A stretch of DNA of 64,000 nt from Deltaproteobacteria bacterium (lineage in GTDB: Bacteria; Desulfobacterota; Binatia; HRBIN30; JACQVA1), in contig JACOST010000033.1 of assembly GCA_016178705.1 (NCBI GenBank), forward strand, positions 186,001-250,000, given 5' to 3'. Shown one piece after another: positions 35,091-43,858 of the stretch. A program made the position numbers and the translations under genes. The notes below the pieces were generated by a model. The model was not told where the DNA came from. It worked only from the letters and a program-made list of their open reading frames with translations, and searched no databases. Numbering within the stretch: the first letter of the stretch is position 1; every line of letters begins with the position of its first letter.

Positions 35091-36110
35091 CTACATCTTG
35101 CGCAGCGGAGTGAACGAGACGCGGTCTGTCGCCAGCATCGAGCCTTGCGCACCTACAATGAAACCGCGTCCATCCGGTGTCAAACTCACCCCGCGAAACC
35201 ACGTGCCCGCGAACTGAATCGGCACGTCGACCAGGTTCCACGTTACGCCAGCATCTTTGCTGGCGAGTAGGTACCCGCTGTCGCCGATCGCCCAGCCGTA
35301 GTCGCCACTGACGCTGAGCGTATAGAGCGAGAGCGTGAAGCCGGGGCGCGTCGGCACCTTCACCGTCTCCCAGGTCGTGCCGCCGTCTTGCGTGCGCAGC
35401 ATCACTGCCGACAGGCCGACGCACCAGCCGTGCAGCGCGTCGTTGAATGTCACGCCGAACAGTGTGCTCTGCACCGGGCCCTTTTGAGCGGCCCAAGTGA
35501 GGCCGCCGTCGGTTGTGGTCAGGATCACACCGAACTCACCAACGATCCACGCCCGTTCGGGCGTGGGAAAACTCACGTCGTAGAAAAGGATGTCGCCGGG
35601 TGCCACGGTTTCAGCCACATCTTCCGGCAACGGGATCTGCTCGGGTACCGCAATCTTGGTCCACGTAACACCAGCGTCTTGCGTACGGACGATCATGCCG
35701 GCATCGCCGACCGCGAGGCCGGTAGCGGGGGAACTGAACGCCACCGACACCAGATTCCGATCGGTGCCGCTGGTCTGCTGCTGCCACGTGCGGCCTCCGT
35801 CGGGTGAGCGATAGATGATCCCCGACTTGCCGACAACCACGAGGGTCTTGTCAGGGAAACACGCGATGCTGAGAAAGGCACGCGTGGTGCCGGCATCGAG
35901 TCGTTCGAAGCTCTTGCCGCCGTCGGTCGTGTAGAAAATACGGCCGCGATCACCGATCACCCAACCTTCTTGCGGAGTGAGAAAACAGGCACCGAACAGA
36001 TTGGGCCGAATATCCGCCGGGTCGACTTTCTCTGCCGAGCGCGCGGCGATGACGGGGAATGCCCACGCAACGATGCCGGCGCAGGCCGCGGCCACGATGA
36101 ATCGTTTCAC
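35091..36110 (-). CDS. YCF48-like beta-propeller protein
   Basis: The 339-residue exported protein has a signal peptide (AAACAGIVAWAFPVIAARS) and about seven blades with the YCF48/sialidase-like unit: YTTDGGKSFERL, YRSPDGGRTWQQQ, VRTQDAGVTWTK, LTTTDGGLTWAA, LRTQDGGTTWET, LASKDAGVTWNL. In cyanobacteria this fold aids photosystem II assembly. In non-photosynthetic bacteria it stands beside RND/DUF1302 genes, as here, with unknown role, probably scaffolding in the periplasm. The MMPL gene starts 28 bases downstream. Confidence 0.87.
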   Translation of the reverse strand: MKRFIVAAACAGIVAWAFPVIAARSAEKVDPADIRPNLFGACFLTPQEGWVIGDRGRIFYTTDGGKSFERLDAGTTRAFLSIACFPDKTLVVVGKSGIIYRSPDGGRTWQQQTSGTDRNLVSVAFSSPATGLAVGDAGMIVRTQDAGVTWTKIAVPEQIPLPEDVAETVAPGDILFYDVSFPTPERAWIVGEFGVILTTTDGGLTWAAQKGPVQSTLFGVTFNDALHGWCVGLSAVMLRTQDGGTTWETVKVPTRPGFTLSLYTLSVSGDYGWAIGDSGYLLASKDAGVTWNLVDVPIQFAGTWFRGVSLTPDGRGFIVGAQGSMLATDRVSFTPLRKM

Positions 36111-36142
36111 GATGTGATTCTCCTATGTACGGTGCGAGTCCC

Positions 36143-37975
36143 TTAGATCGCGTATTCAAACTGGAACAAGACGTTGTCGCGATCGCGCAGCAAACTCACC
36201 CCGCTGTTGCCCTTGAGCGTACCGGCGTCGATGACGCTGTAGCTCATCGAGAACCGCCACGGGTCGTGGGTGTACTCGATCGACGGCTGGTACACGAACG
36301 AGCCGCTCCAATCGTAGAAGAACAAGAAGCCGGGATTGACCGTCCCGCTGCGGTAGCTGGTCCCGATGAACAGCGTCTGCAAAATCTGGTTGGTGTCTTG
36401 GCGGACGAAAACTGGGTCGACGTTGCCGAGTGATGCACCGTTGGCGCTGATGAACTGGTTCTTCTGAGGGACAGGCAGCACCTCTCCACTGAGTATACTG
36501 CTCCCAGGGATGGTTTTGGTTGGCGCCGCGTTGATCAGGTATTTGTAGAAAACCTGGGTCGAGAAGAAGAACGTTTGATTCGGATTGAGGAAGCGAATGT
36601 ACTGGTTCACATCAGCGCCCAGGACGTAGTTGAGCGACTGGCCGAGGTCGCGACCGCCGGTAGTGGCGCCGGGCTTGCCGGTGATGGGGTTGGTGCCTTG
36701 TGCGCCGATGCCATGAAAGATAAACGGGTCGAGCCCCTCCTGGGTGAAACGCGGCTCAGAGTTGAAGTACGCGATCTCGGACCGTATCACACTGTATAGC
36801 TTCTCGACGGCGAAGGTGGTGGAGAGCCCCGAGACCTGGACCAGCGGCGCGGTCAGGTTGGCGTGTGCGGAGTACCCATCGGGAGCGGTAGCGTCTTTAC
36901 CGGCTGGGAAGGTCCTCTGAACGTTGACCTGCAGGGCGGGGACGTCGAAATAGGTGTAGTAGTGCGCCGCGCTGAAGGTCGCGTCGAACATGGTCCAGTA
37001 CAGCCGCCCACCGCCCCTAATGTGATTGAAGGTACGCGCAGGGGTGTTTTGGATTGTCAGGGTGGTCGCACTCGGCTTGCCGAGGTTGGGCAAGGTCCAC
37101 GGCGACCCTGCGGGCGTCCCAGGGGAGAAGCCAACCTTGTTGTCGATGGCACCGTACGCGTGGAACGCCATCTCGGTAACCGGTCCGAAATCACCGATGC
37201 GGTACTCCATGCGCAGCATGTCTAGCGGGACGCGGCGCTCGTCGAGCGAGATGAGGAAGCCGCCGAAGCTGCTGTCGATAGGATTGATCTGGTCGAGGAG
37301 ACGAAAGCCGTCGGTTTCGCCCCAAGACCATATTTGCCGCCCGAAGCGCACGAACAGGTTGCCGACCGATCCTTCGAGAGTTGCCTGGAACAAGCGTTCG
37401 CGGTTCGAGGCGACTTGGCGCAGGTGTCGGCGTGCGGCCGGAGCGTCCACGACACGTTGGCAGTCCCTCCCATTGGGCGCTACGCCCGGAGGGCAGGGTT
37501 CTGAGCCAAGCGGAATGGGGTTGTCTGCGATGTTGCCGCCGGCGCCGGTCGTGAACTGGTCGGCCGTACTGTACTCACGCGGACCGAAATCATAGACGCC
37601 GTCGTACTCTCCGCGGAAGGTCGCGTGTTGCTTGAGGTCCCGGATCGTGAATGGAAGGTAATGCAACATCTCGAACGGGCCGACCCCCTCCTTGACCAAC
37701 CGACTCAGATCGTGGTCCAGCTCGGCCTCGATGTATGCGCGGTTCTGCCGCACATGCCCGGACGCTGAGAAGGGAAACGTCTCGGTTGTCGCGACGCCTG
37801 GGATGACCGATTTACTCGTATCTTGGGTTCCGACTCGCGCGTTGACGTACGTCCGCACGCCCAGCTTCAGGTCGCCATCTTTGTCGAGCGACACCGCTTG
37901 CGTCCGCGTCGGCAGACCGATAAGCGTGCACACGAAGAACACAAACCCGCACACCGCCAGCTTGCGCTGCATCAT
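36143..37975 (-). CDS. DUF1302 family outer-membrane beta-barrel protein
   Basis: The 610-residue protein has signal peptide LAVCGFVFFVCTLIGLPTRTQA, then alternating strands typical of DUF1302: FLVRFGRQIWSWGETDGFRLLDQINPID-like segments and a C-terminal aromatic strand ending FEYAI. The conserved GRQ.WGE(T/S)DG motif is visible. DUF1302 proteins are predicted porin-like barrels linked to uptake or release of hydrophobic substrates. AGGAGG stands before the paired ATG codons (37975, 37972). It is the first gene of the minus-strand cluster that continues with YCF48, MMPL and DUF1329. Confidence 0.87.
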   Translation of the reverse strand: MMQRKLAVCGFVFFVCTLIGLPTRTQAVSLDKDGDLKLGVRTYVNARVGTQDTSKSVIPGVATTETFPFSASGHVRQNRAYIEAELDHDLSRLVKEGVGPFEMLHYLPFTIRDLKQHATFRGEYDGVYDFGPREYSTADQFTTGAGGNIADNPIPLGSEPCPPGVAPNGRDCQRVVDAPAARRHLRQVASNRERLFQATLEGSVGNLFVRFGRQIWSWGETDGFRLLDQINPIDSSFGGFLISLDERRVPLDMLRMEYRIGDFGPVTEMAFHAYGAIDNKVGFSPGTPAGSPWTLPNLGKPSATTLTIQNTPARTFNHIRGGGRLYWTMFDATFSAAHYYTYFDVPALQVNVQRTFPAGKDATAPDGYSAHANLTAPLVQVSGLSTTFAVEKLYSVIRSEIAYFNSEPRFTQEGLDPFIFHGIGAQGTNPITGKPGATTGGRDLGQSLNYVLGADVNQYIRFLNPNQTFFFSTQVFYKYLINAAPTKTIPGSSILSGEVLPVPQKNQFISANGASLGNVDPVFVRQDTNQILQTLFIGTSYRSGTVNPGFLFFYDWSGSFVYQPSIEYTHDPWRFSMSYSVIDAGTLKGNSGVSLLRDRDNVLFQFEYAI

Positions 37976-38045
37976 AGGGATCCTCCTCTCTCGCTCCGCG
38001 ACAGCCTCTGTGACACCCAATGGGCAGACTTTCACCCGCGGCTCC

Positions 38046-38073
38046 TCTATGCGAGGCCGTCTCTTCTTGTCAA
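38046..38073 (-). promoter_or_regulatory. Candidate promoter of the DUF1302 operon
   Basis: A perfect TTGACA (38073-38068, minus strand) is followed after 16 bases by CATAGA, a weak -10. It lies 70-100 bases upstream of the DUF1302 start and at the very start of the divergent gene. Confidence 0.35.
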
Positions 38074-39401
38074 GCAATTTCTGTCTTTTGGCTACCGCAA
38101 TTCGCGTCGCGATAGTCTCGGCGGCCGTTTTCGGCGCCCCGTTGGCCGGCCACTGTGCGTGGGCCGCGAACCCTGGCATAGAGGCGTTGCCGCCCGAACG
38201 ATTCGGCGACGTCGTTCGCCTCGAGGGGAACGAGCTGGTCTCGTTCCACGGCACGCCGTCGGACCGACTCGCGCTGTTTGCCTGCGAAGCGAGCTGTGCG
38301 CCGATTCCCTGGCAGCTCGATGAACGCGACGCCGCCGGCAGGCTGGTACTCGATCAGGGACCTGAGCCCACAGCCGACGATCCACCGGGTGTGCTCGATG
38401 CCAACGACGTGGTGTTGTTCATGGCGAGCGATGCCGGTGTGCGCGCCGACCGGTTCTCGATTGGAATTCCCGGAGCGACCGCAAGCGTGGAGATCGAAGT
38501 GCGTGATCCGCGCACCGCACGCCGGCGTTGGGTATACCTGTTGCGCTTCGAACGATCGGCACCGCGGTCGTCGCGATCGTATGTCGCCTACGATCCCACC
38601 GCGGATCGGATTACGGGCGCGCGTGTAGCGCTGGGCTTCGCGCACGGCACGCCGCGCTTCCTCGGGCTTGTTGGCGGGCAATCCTCGTCGTCATCGTCCA
38701 ACAACTTACTCGATCGGATGAAGATTCGCGCCACGGCGCGCTTTCTCTGGGGACTGATCAGCGTCACCCGCACTGAGGACGACGTGCAGACCCAGCCGGT
38801 GGCGTGGCGCCAGGGGCCGATCCGAGTCATCCGCCGACAGCGGCTGTGGATTCGCCTCGGATGGGGATTGCGCACGCCGATCTTCGGATCGGACACGTAC
38901 TTCTATCGCGACTTTGCCGAGCTGCCGGTGGCCTTGCATCTCAACTTTCCACCTCATCTGTTGTTCACGGACGTGACCATCCGCGCTGCGCTCGATTTCC
39001 GCAATCTCAATGGTTGGGAGCTGCAAACGGCGGCGACACCGAGCCGCATCCGCATCGATGGCCGCATGACGGCCGACAAGCTGACGCTCGCCCACCAATC
39101 CGGGGACTGGTTTGCGTTGCACGGACCTGACCTGACGTTGGTGCAAGTGCTGGCGCTCAGCCCCTCGCTCAGCACCGTCCGCCGGCAGCTCTTCTATCGC
39201 GAGAGCCGAGACCTCGCCGATCCGCCCGAAGCGGACCTCGGCGAGATGCCAGGTATCGGCTACTCCCTCACACAATGGGACGCCGTGAGTAGCGGCGACC
39301 ACTGGTTTGCGTCGAACAGCTACGCCCTACCGCGCGACCTCGATGTCGCCGCGCTGATCGGTGCGTTGCAACAACCGTTGCAGGTCACGGTGCGACCGTG
39401 A
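38049..39401 (+). CDS. Secreted hypothetical protein
   Basis: The 450-residue protein has a signal peptide (FCLLATAIRVAIVSAAVFGAPLAG, cleavage near HCAWAA). The mature part has beta-rich segments such as IPWQLDERDAAGRLVLDQG and DANDVVLFMASDAG, the lead-in common to exported proteins of uncultured deltaproteobacteria-like genomes. FAELPVALHLNFPPHLLF and DRMKIRATARFLWG follow. No catalytic motif is seen. It is divergent from the DUF1302 cluster, so it may belong functionally to it, but that is only position. The ATG at 38049 is chosen for the signal peptide. Confidence 0.7.
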   Translation: MRGRLFLSSNFCLLATAIRVAIVSAAVFGAPLAGHCAWAANPGIEALPPERFGDVVRLEGNELVSFHGTPSDRLALFACEASCAPIPWQLDERDAAGRLVLDQGPEPTADDPPGVLDANDVVLFMASDAGVRADRFSIGIPGATASVEIEVRDPRTARRRWVYLLRFERSAPRSSRSYVAYDPTADRITGARVALGFAHGTPRFLGLVGGQSSSSSSNNLLDRMKIRATARFLWGLISVTRTEDDVQTQPVAWRQGPIRVIRRQRLWIRLGWGLRTPIFGSDTYFYRDFAELPVALHLNFPPHLLFTDVTIRAALDFRNLNGWELQTAATPSRIRIDGRMTADKLTLAHQSGDWFALHGPDLTLVQVLALSPSLSTVRRQLFYRESRDLADPPEADLGEMPGIGYSLTQWDAVSSGDHWFASNSYALPRDLDVAALIGALQQPLQVTVRP

Positions 39402-39443
39402 ATCCGCCGGGTGCCGCGCGCGGCGGCCGAACGGTCGCCTCGC

Positions 39444-39926
39444 TCAATGAAACGCGCGGTCGAGGCTGCGGTACTGAATCGCTTCGGCGACGTGCGAGGC
39501 GGCGATAGTGGCGGGCGCGCCGTCGAGATCGGCGATGGTGCGCGCGACTTTGAGGATGCGCGTGTACGCGCGCGCGCTCAAGCCGAGCTTGGCCATGGCG
39601 GTTTCCAGCAAGCGTTCCGCCGCCGGCTCGGGGGCGCACACTCGCTTCAAATCGCGCGATGCCATTTGCGCGTTGCAGTAGATACGGCGACCGGCGAAGC
39701 GCGCGAGCTGGATCTGTCGCGCCGCATCGACGCGCGCCCGCAGTGAGGCAGACGACTCGCCCAAAGCGCGATCGGCCAGTTCCTTGTATTTCACCGCGGG
39801 CACCTCGATTTGAATGTCGATGCGATCGAGCAATGGCCCCGAGATGCGTGCCCGATAGCGCTGGATCTGCGGAAGCGTGCAGGTGCACTCCTTCTGTGGA
39901 TCACCATAGAAACCACAGGGGCATTC
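39444..39926 (-). pseudogene. comM: ComM/YifB-like Mg-chelatase-type ATPase, 3' fragment
   Basis: About 160 residues match the C-terminal third of Com[46 protein letters not shown] and [19 protein letters not shown] to the end [12 protein letters not shown] full ComM has about 500 residues, with the Walker motifs before this part. Homology stops near 39926, within NPCPCGF-type sequence, and beyond it lies the start of an XRE gene on the other strand. No other comM piece was found in the window. The gene has lost its N-terminal two-thirds by rearrangement. Confidence 0.8.
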
Positions 39927-39931
39927 CTGCG

Positions 39932-40366
39932 TTGCCCTTTTGCAAGCTGAAACTGACGGCCAAGAAGCCTCACGCGGATTTGGCATGCAGAGAAGCACGC
40001 ACCTTGGGCGACCACCTCCGCCGCAAGCGGATGCTGTTGGGACTCCGCCAGAGGGACGTAGCAACGATTCTTGCCATCTCGATTGCAACCCTCGAACGGT
40101 GGGAGCGGAACGAAACGCAGCCGAAGCCTTACCTGATCCCCCGGATCATCGACTTCCTGGGGTATGCTCCGTATGAGCCGCAGGACCGCTTTGGAAGCTG
40201 GCTCCTGATGGCTCGAAGGGCGTTGGGGCTTTCCCGGAAGCGGCTCGCTAAACGGCTCTCCGTGGACGAGAGCACCATTTTCCGGTGGGAGAGTGGCCGA
40301 GCGGGACCCCAAGCGGCTCTCTTGAGGCGATTGAGGGCTGTCCTGACTTCGGATGAGCACCGATAG
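39932..40366 (+). CDS. XRE-type regulator with two helix-turn-helix domains
   Basis: The 144-residue protein begins [13 protein letters not shown], a conserved start of a common XRE group. It has two HTH domains: [21 protein letters not shown] (about 28-80) and [21 protein letters not shown] (about 95-140), the second ending in the recognition helix [15 protein letters not shown] at 39932 is the likely start, as no ATG fits. It adjoins the point where comM is broken. The target is unknown. Confidence 0.7.
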   Translation: MPFCKLKLTAKKPHADLACREARTLGDHLRRKRMLLGLRQRDVATILAISIATLERWERNETQPKPYLIPRIIDFLGYAPYEPQDRFGSWLLMARRALGLSRKRLAKRLSVDESTIFRWESGRAGPQAALLRRLRAVLTSDEHR

Positions 40367-40454
40367 TAGGCACCATCTCCCGGCCTCACAGAAGAATGCG
40401 AAAGCACTGCGACTTCCGCAGATCCTTCGAACGCGGTTTTCCGCCTCTTCTCTT

Positions 40455-41222
40455 TTACGGGGTCCGAGTGCGAGTAGAAACCGGCGTTCTCGTGTGGGTG
40501 CGGCTCGTCGTTGGACGAAGGGTATTAGTGGGGGTCAGTGTCCGGCTCGGCCGCCGTGTTCGAGTGCGCGTGAGGGTGGGTGTGGGCGTACGGCTGGGTG
40601 TGTAGGAACGGGTCACGGCAGGTGTACGCGTGCGAGTGGGGCGGCGAGTGAAGCTAGAAGTGGGCAGCGGAGTCGGTGTCCGAGTGGGCCGCCGACTTGG
40701 GGTGGACGTTTGGGTAGTCGTCGGTCTTCGCGTAGCGCTCGGTGTCTGCGTCGCCGTGCGAGTCGCCGTTCGCGTGACCGATGCGGTCGGCGTGCGGGTC
40801 GCAGTTCTGGTGAGGAACGAAGTCTGGGTGGCCGTCAATCGAGGGGTTCCGGTCGGTGTCGTGCTTCGCGTCGAAGTCTCCGAGGGCGTGACCGTCGATG
40901 TCCTCGCCGGAGAGTCGAAAGGCGAGGGCGTCGGTGTACCGCTCGGCGGAACCGTTGGCGATGCGGTCGCCATCTCCAATTCGTTCGGCGAGAGAAATCC
41001 CGCATTCAGAGTGAGGTCAGTCGCGAACGCGTCACCAACCGGTCCCGCTTGACCGACGGAGCTGAACAGAGAGAACGACGCGGAACTCTGCCGGCCGCCG
41101 GCGGAGTCGAGCGTCTGTCCTTGCAATCGGATGTCTTGGGCATACGCTCGTCCGATACTAGTGGCAACGAGCAGCTCAACCAGTACGAGCAACGATGTGA
41201 GAAGGCGCTTTGGGGGTGGCAT
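40455..41222 (-). CDS. Secreted protein with Thr-Pro tail
   Basis: The 255-residue protein has a signal peptide (LLTSLLVLVELLVATSIGRAYA) and a short domain, GRQSSASFSLFSSVGQAGPVG..NAGFL. This is a unit seen in many secreted bacterial proteins before a C-terminal sorting or linker part. From about residue 85 to the end the protein is almost only T, P, S, R in TxTPT units, as in two other proteins of the window. Its role is probably to span or attach to the cell surface. It lies 27 bases after the collagen-like gene on the same strand. Confidence 0.72.
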   Translation of the reverse strand: MPPPKRLLTSLLVLVELLVATSIGRAYAQDIRLQGQTLDSAGGRQSSASFSLFSSVGQAGPVGDAFATDLTLNAGFLSPNELEMATASPTVPPSGTPTPSPFDSPARTSTVTPSETSTRSTTPTGTPRLTATQTSFLTRTATRTPTASVTRTATRTATQTPSATRRPTTTQTSTPSRRPTRTPTPLPTSSFTRRPTRTRTPAVTRSYTPSRTPTPTLTRTRTRRPSRTLTPTNTLRPTTSRTHTRTPVSTRTRTP

Positions 41223-41249
41223 TTTAGGGCGCTCAATCTGTGCACTCGG

Positions 41250-42044
41250 CTAACTCGGAGCACAGCACGTAAATTGGCAACTCGGGCAACTGCCTCCCGT
41301 ACCGAAGCATGAGATTCGGCGCCAGCCGCCACCACACTGGGTGGCCCCGTTGCCGCAGTCGCCGCAGCTGCACGGCACGTTCAAGAAGGTGTGACACTCC
41401 CAACTCGGACCGGGTGGCCCCGAGGGCCCCTGCGCTCCAGCGGGCCCCGCTGGCCCTTGTGATCCGGAATCGCCCTTGTCGCCCTTAGCCCCCTTTTCTC
41501 CAGTGTCGCCCTTGTCTCCTTTTGCGCCTAGCGCGCCAGGCGGCCCGGCTGGGCCCGGGGAACCCGAGGGACCTGGGGGGCCGACGAACTGCGACGGAGA
41601 AAGTCCTCCCAACGTCTCGGCGTTCCTCGCTTCGAAGGCGTATCCGACACTCGTGATCCGCAGTCGTGGCTGGAGCACTTGAGGTGGGTTGACGAACGTT
41701 ATCGGAGTAGCGACTACCGCAGTTTCCAGGAATCGCGAAGACTCCTGGAACAATGTCTGTGGCAAGGCCGTTGCGCTTCCGAGCTGGGTAGCAAACAGCC
41801 CGTCGCTCACGGCGACCGTCTGGGTCTCACTCCAGAGTTGGTTGCCACCGATTTCCTGATCGAAGATTCGGAATCGTAACTGGTAGAGACCGTCGGGAAC
41901 GGAGGCGCTTGCTGCGTCGCTCAATCGCCCCTGATAGCTGATCACTGGGGGAATCTCCGAGTTTACCCGCGCCGCCATCAAGGCTATTCCTACGACGAGA
42001 GACATCATGACCGAGTGCTTAGGCCAATTTATGGTGAATGCCAC
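41250..42044 (-). CDS. Secreted collagen-like protein
   Basis: The 264-residue protein has an N-terminal hydrophobic segment ([17 protein letters not shown]) and a globular domain (about 30-145: [30 protein letters not shown]..), a type often found before collagen repeats in bacteria. Twenty uninterrupted Gly-X-Y triplets follow, many GDK, GEK, GPA and GPP. The end has ten cysteines in about 48 residues (CSCGDCG, CPSC, TCC). The GTG at 42044 follows AAGGAGC. A promoter is visible upstream. Such proteins form stable trimers on the surface. Confidence 0.85.
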   Translation of the reverse strand: MAFTINWPKHSVMMSLVVGIALMAARVNSEIPPVISYQGRLSDAASASVPDGLYQLRFRIFDQEIGGNQLWSETQTVAVSDGLFATQLGSATALPQTLFQESSRFLETAVVATPITFVNPPQVLQPRLRITSVGYAFEARNAETLGGLSPSQFVGPPGPSGSPGPAGPPGALGAKGDKGDTGEKGAKGDKGDSGSQGPAGPAGAQGPSGPPGPSWECHTFLNVPCSCGDCGNGATQCGGGWRRISCFGTGGSCPSCQFTCCAPS

Positions 42045-42147
42045 CGCAGTGCTCCTTCCCGAGCGGGTTTCCCCACCGGCCACCTGCGGTCGACAGCTTC
42101 GTGCACCCGACCGTCCCTCCGCCCCTCTACGCGCTCAGATACGATCT

Positions 42148-42177
42148 ATTATCTGAGCATAGCCATGACTCTGTCAA
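42148..42177 (-). promoter_or_regulatory. Sigma-70 type promoter for collagen-like gene
   Basis: On the minus strand TTGACA (42177-42172) stands 18 bases before GATAAT (42153-42148). Both boxes are close to perfect. Transcription would start near 42141, leaving a leader of about 95 bases before the GTG. The rest of 42045-42335 is AT-richer than its surroundings and holds no other clear feature. Confidence 0.65.
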
Positions 42178-42335
42178 CTGTGTTTCCTTACCAACATAGA
42201 AGGTGTATCTATAGAACAAATGTATGCACGATTGTTGATGCAAAGCTCGCTTGAAGCAGGCGATGGTGCGCTAGCCGCAAGGAGCGTTGCGGAAGGCGCC
42301 CGTTTTGGTGCATACCCTGCACCGAGGGGGGCTGA

Positions 42336-43079
42336 ATGCAAGACAAAAGGGAACTCCGACGACGGGCGGGAGCTATGCTGCACGTCAGACGAAAGCAGCT
42401 GGGTCTATCTGAATCGGAAGTGGCCACCAGGGCCGGAGTCGACAAAACGACCGTCGGTCGCTGGGAGAAGGAGGTGAGCCTGGACGAACATCACGAGAGC
42501 ATTCAGAAGGGGTACGGGTATTTCCACACGCGAGTCGTTAGTCGGGAAGCGGTGGAAAAATCCTACGACAACTGTGCGCACGATGCTGTCTCGGTAAAGT
42601 TACTAGGAGAGTTCAGAAGACCGGTGAGCGGGAAAGATGAGATGCGCATCACCGTAGCCGAATGGGGACTCCACGGAGCTCGCATGGAGCCCATGCTGAT
42701 CACACTTGAGCCGGGTGCACTGTCCGTCGATGGACCGACGCCGCATCTGGGCGAGGAGATTCTCTACGTGCTTGACGGCAAGATCACAGTTGAGTTTGCA
42801 ATGCACACGGACAGAATCACGGGTAGAACGGGAAAACCTCGCCCGAAGATTGTAGGAACGGGAGGTCTCGTTCACTTGCGCAGCGAGGTTCCGCATCGGC
42901 TCGTGAACGCAACGAAAAGTAGCGTGAGACTACTTATCATCAAGCACCCACCTGATCGCTATAGCAGATGCACGCTCGAGGAGGCGGCCAACCGTAGGAA
43001 GGCCGGAGGACGTGGCCCTGGTGATGACAGTAGTGCTACCAGCGGCGCCGTGGTGAGGAGTCGGGATCGGCCAAATTGA
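42336..43079 (+). CDS. XRE-cupin transcriptional regulator
   Basis: The 247-residue protein has an N-terminal helix-turn-helix (about 10-45: LHVRRKQLGLSESEVATRAGVDKTTVGRWEKE). A C-terminal cupin barrel (about 125-210) has LGEEILYVLDGKITVEF, GGLVHLRSEVPHRLVN and RLLIIKHPP. Members bind a small ligand in the cupin and control nearby genes. AGGGGGG precedes the ATG. The tail after residue 215 is basic and probably disordered. Targets unknown. Confidence 0.83.
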   Translation: MQDKRELRRRAGAMLHVRRKQLGLSESEVATRAGVDKTTVGRWEKEVSLDEHHESIQKGYGYFHTRVVSREAVEKSYDNCAHDAVSVKLLGEFRRPVSGKDEMRITVAEWGLHGARMEPMLITLEPGALSVDGPTPHLGEEILYVLDGKITVEFAMHTDRITGRTGKPRPKIVGTGGLVHLRSEVPHRLVNATKSSVRLLIIKHPPDRYSRCTLEEAANRRKAGGRGPGDDSSATSGAVVRSRDRPN

Positions 43080-43106
43080 GTGGTAACGTCTTCCTGAGGC
43101 TACCGG

Positions 43107-43334
43107 CTACTTTGGCGTGACTCTGGCCTTCGACGTGTCGAGAGCCTTGAGCATCTCCTCCTTCGAACTGAAGGACTGACCGGCCAGCGAGCCACGGTGG
43201 CAGTGATACCCGCCCGCCTTGCGATTGTGGTGGCAGCCGTAGGCGTCGAGACCGCCACCGTGCGCTGAGGCGCGCGCGACGATGACCACGAGCAGTGCGG
43301 CCGTTGCCGCTGCAGCGAGAATAAATCCTTTCAT
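43107..43334 (-). CDS. YHYH-domain secreted small protein
   Basis: The 75-residue protein has a signal peptide (GFILAAAATAALLVVIVARASA) followed directly by the YHYH metal-binding-like unit, GGLDAYGCHHNRKAGGYHCHRG. This motif, rich in His and Cys, is common in small periplasmic proteins of unknown use. Confidence 0.75.
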   Translation of the reverse strand: MKGFILAAAATAALLVVIVARASAHGGGLDAYGCHHNRKAGGYHCHRGSLAGQSFSSKEEMLKALDTSKARVTPK

Positions 43335-43495
43335 ATTGTGCGCCGCGATCGCGAGCCACTCAACATTGCTGAAGCATCCGTCGTCGAGCGCCTACTGGAA
43401 AGATTCGCCGGCGCTCCTGACGAGCGCTAGTCTCTGGTCTCGCCAACCGACGGCCCGTGCGAACGGGGACGAGGTCACCTATGGTGCAGCCTCCC

Positions 43496-43858
43496 TCACG
43501 AAACTTCCGCGATGACCGCGGGCGGAATGAGTCCCTCCGGCGCGGACGCGAGGATCGTGCGCTCGAAGTTGCGCGTCGCATCGCTCCGCCGCTCGACGCG
43601 GGCGCCCTCGACCCGTTCGACCACGCCGCGGTAGACCTGCCACGTCCGGCCTTCCGCAAGAAGGACGCAGCCGCGGTACCCGAGGGGCGGCGCGACCGGA
43701 AGGGTAAGATGGGTGGCGGGGAGCTTGTTCCACAAACCCTCAAGCTGCTCGCCGACGCTGCTCTCGACCGTCCAGGTTGGATCGGGACGGCCAGAAAAGG
43801 CATGTGCGCGGGCGCTCCACCTGGTCGGCGACGCGCTAGCTGATTTTGACGTGCCCAT
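43496..43858 (-). CDS. Hypothetical protein with FSGRP domain
   Basis: The 120-residue protein contains AFSGRPDPTWTV near residue 20, LGYRGCVLL near residue 59, and an ending of AVIAEVS. The same pair (IFSGRPNPTITL, LGYRGIVIE) opens the upstream gene, so both share a domain of about 80-100 residues for which no family name is known. It overlaps the upstream gene by 23 bases and is probably cotranscribed. No signal peptide. Confidence 0.6.
   Translation of the reverse strand: MGTSKSASASPTRWSARAHAFSGRPDPTWTVESSVGEQLEGLWNKLPATHLTLPVAPPLGYRGCVLLAEGRTWQVYRGVVERVEGARVERRSDATRNFERTILASAPEGLIPPAVIAEVS

Noticed and set aside
40396-41052. Direct repeats resembling a CRISPR-like array near 40.5-41 kb
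   Set aside because: The periodic GTGCG words are codons of the Thr-Pro tail on the minus strand; spacing and units are irregular and no spacers are present.
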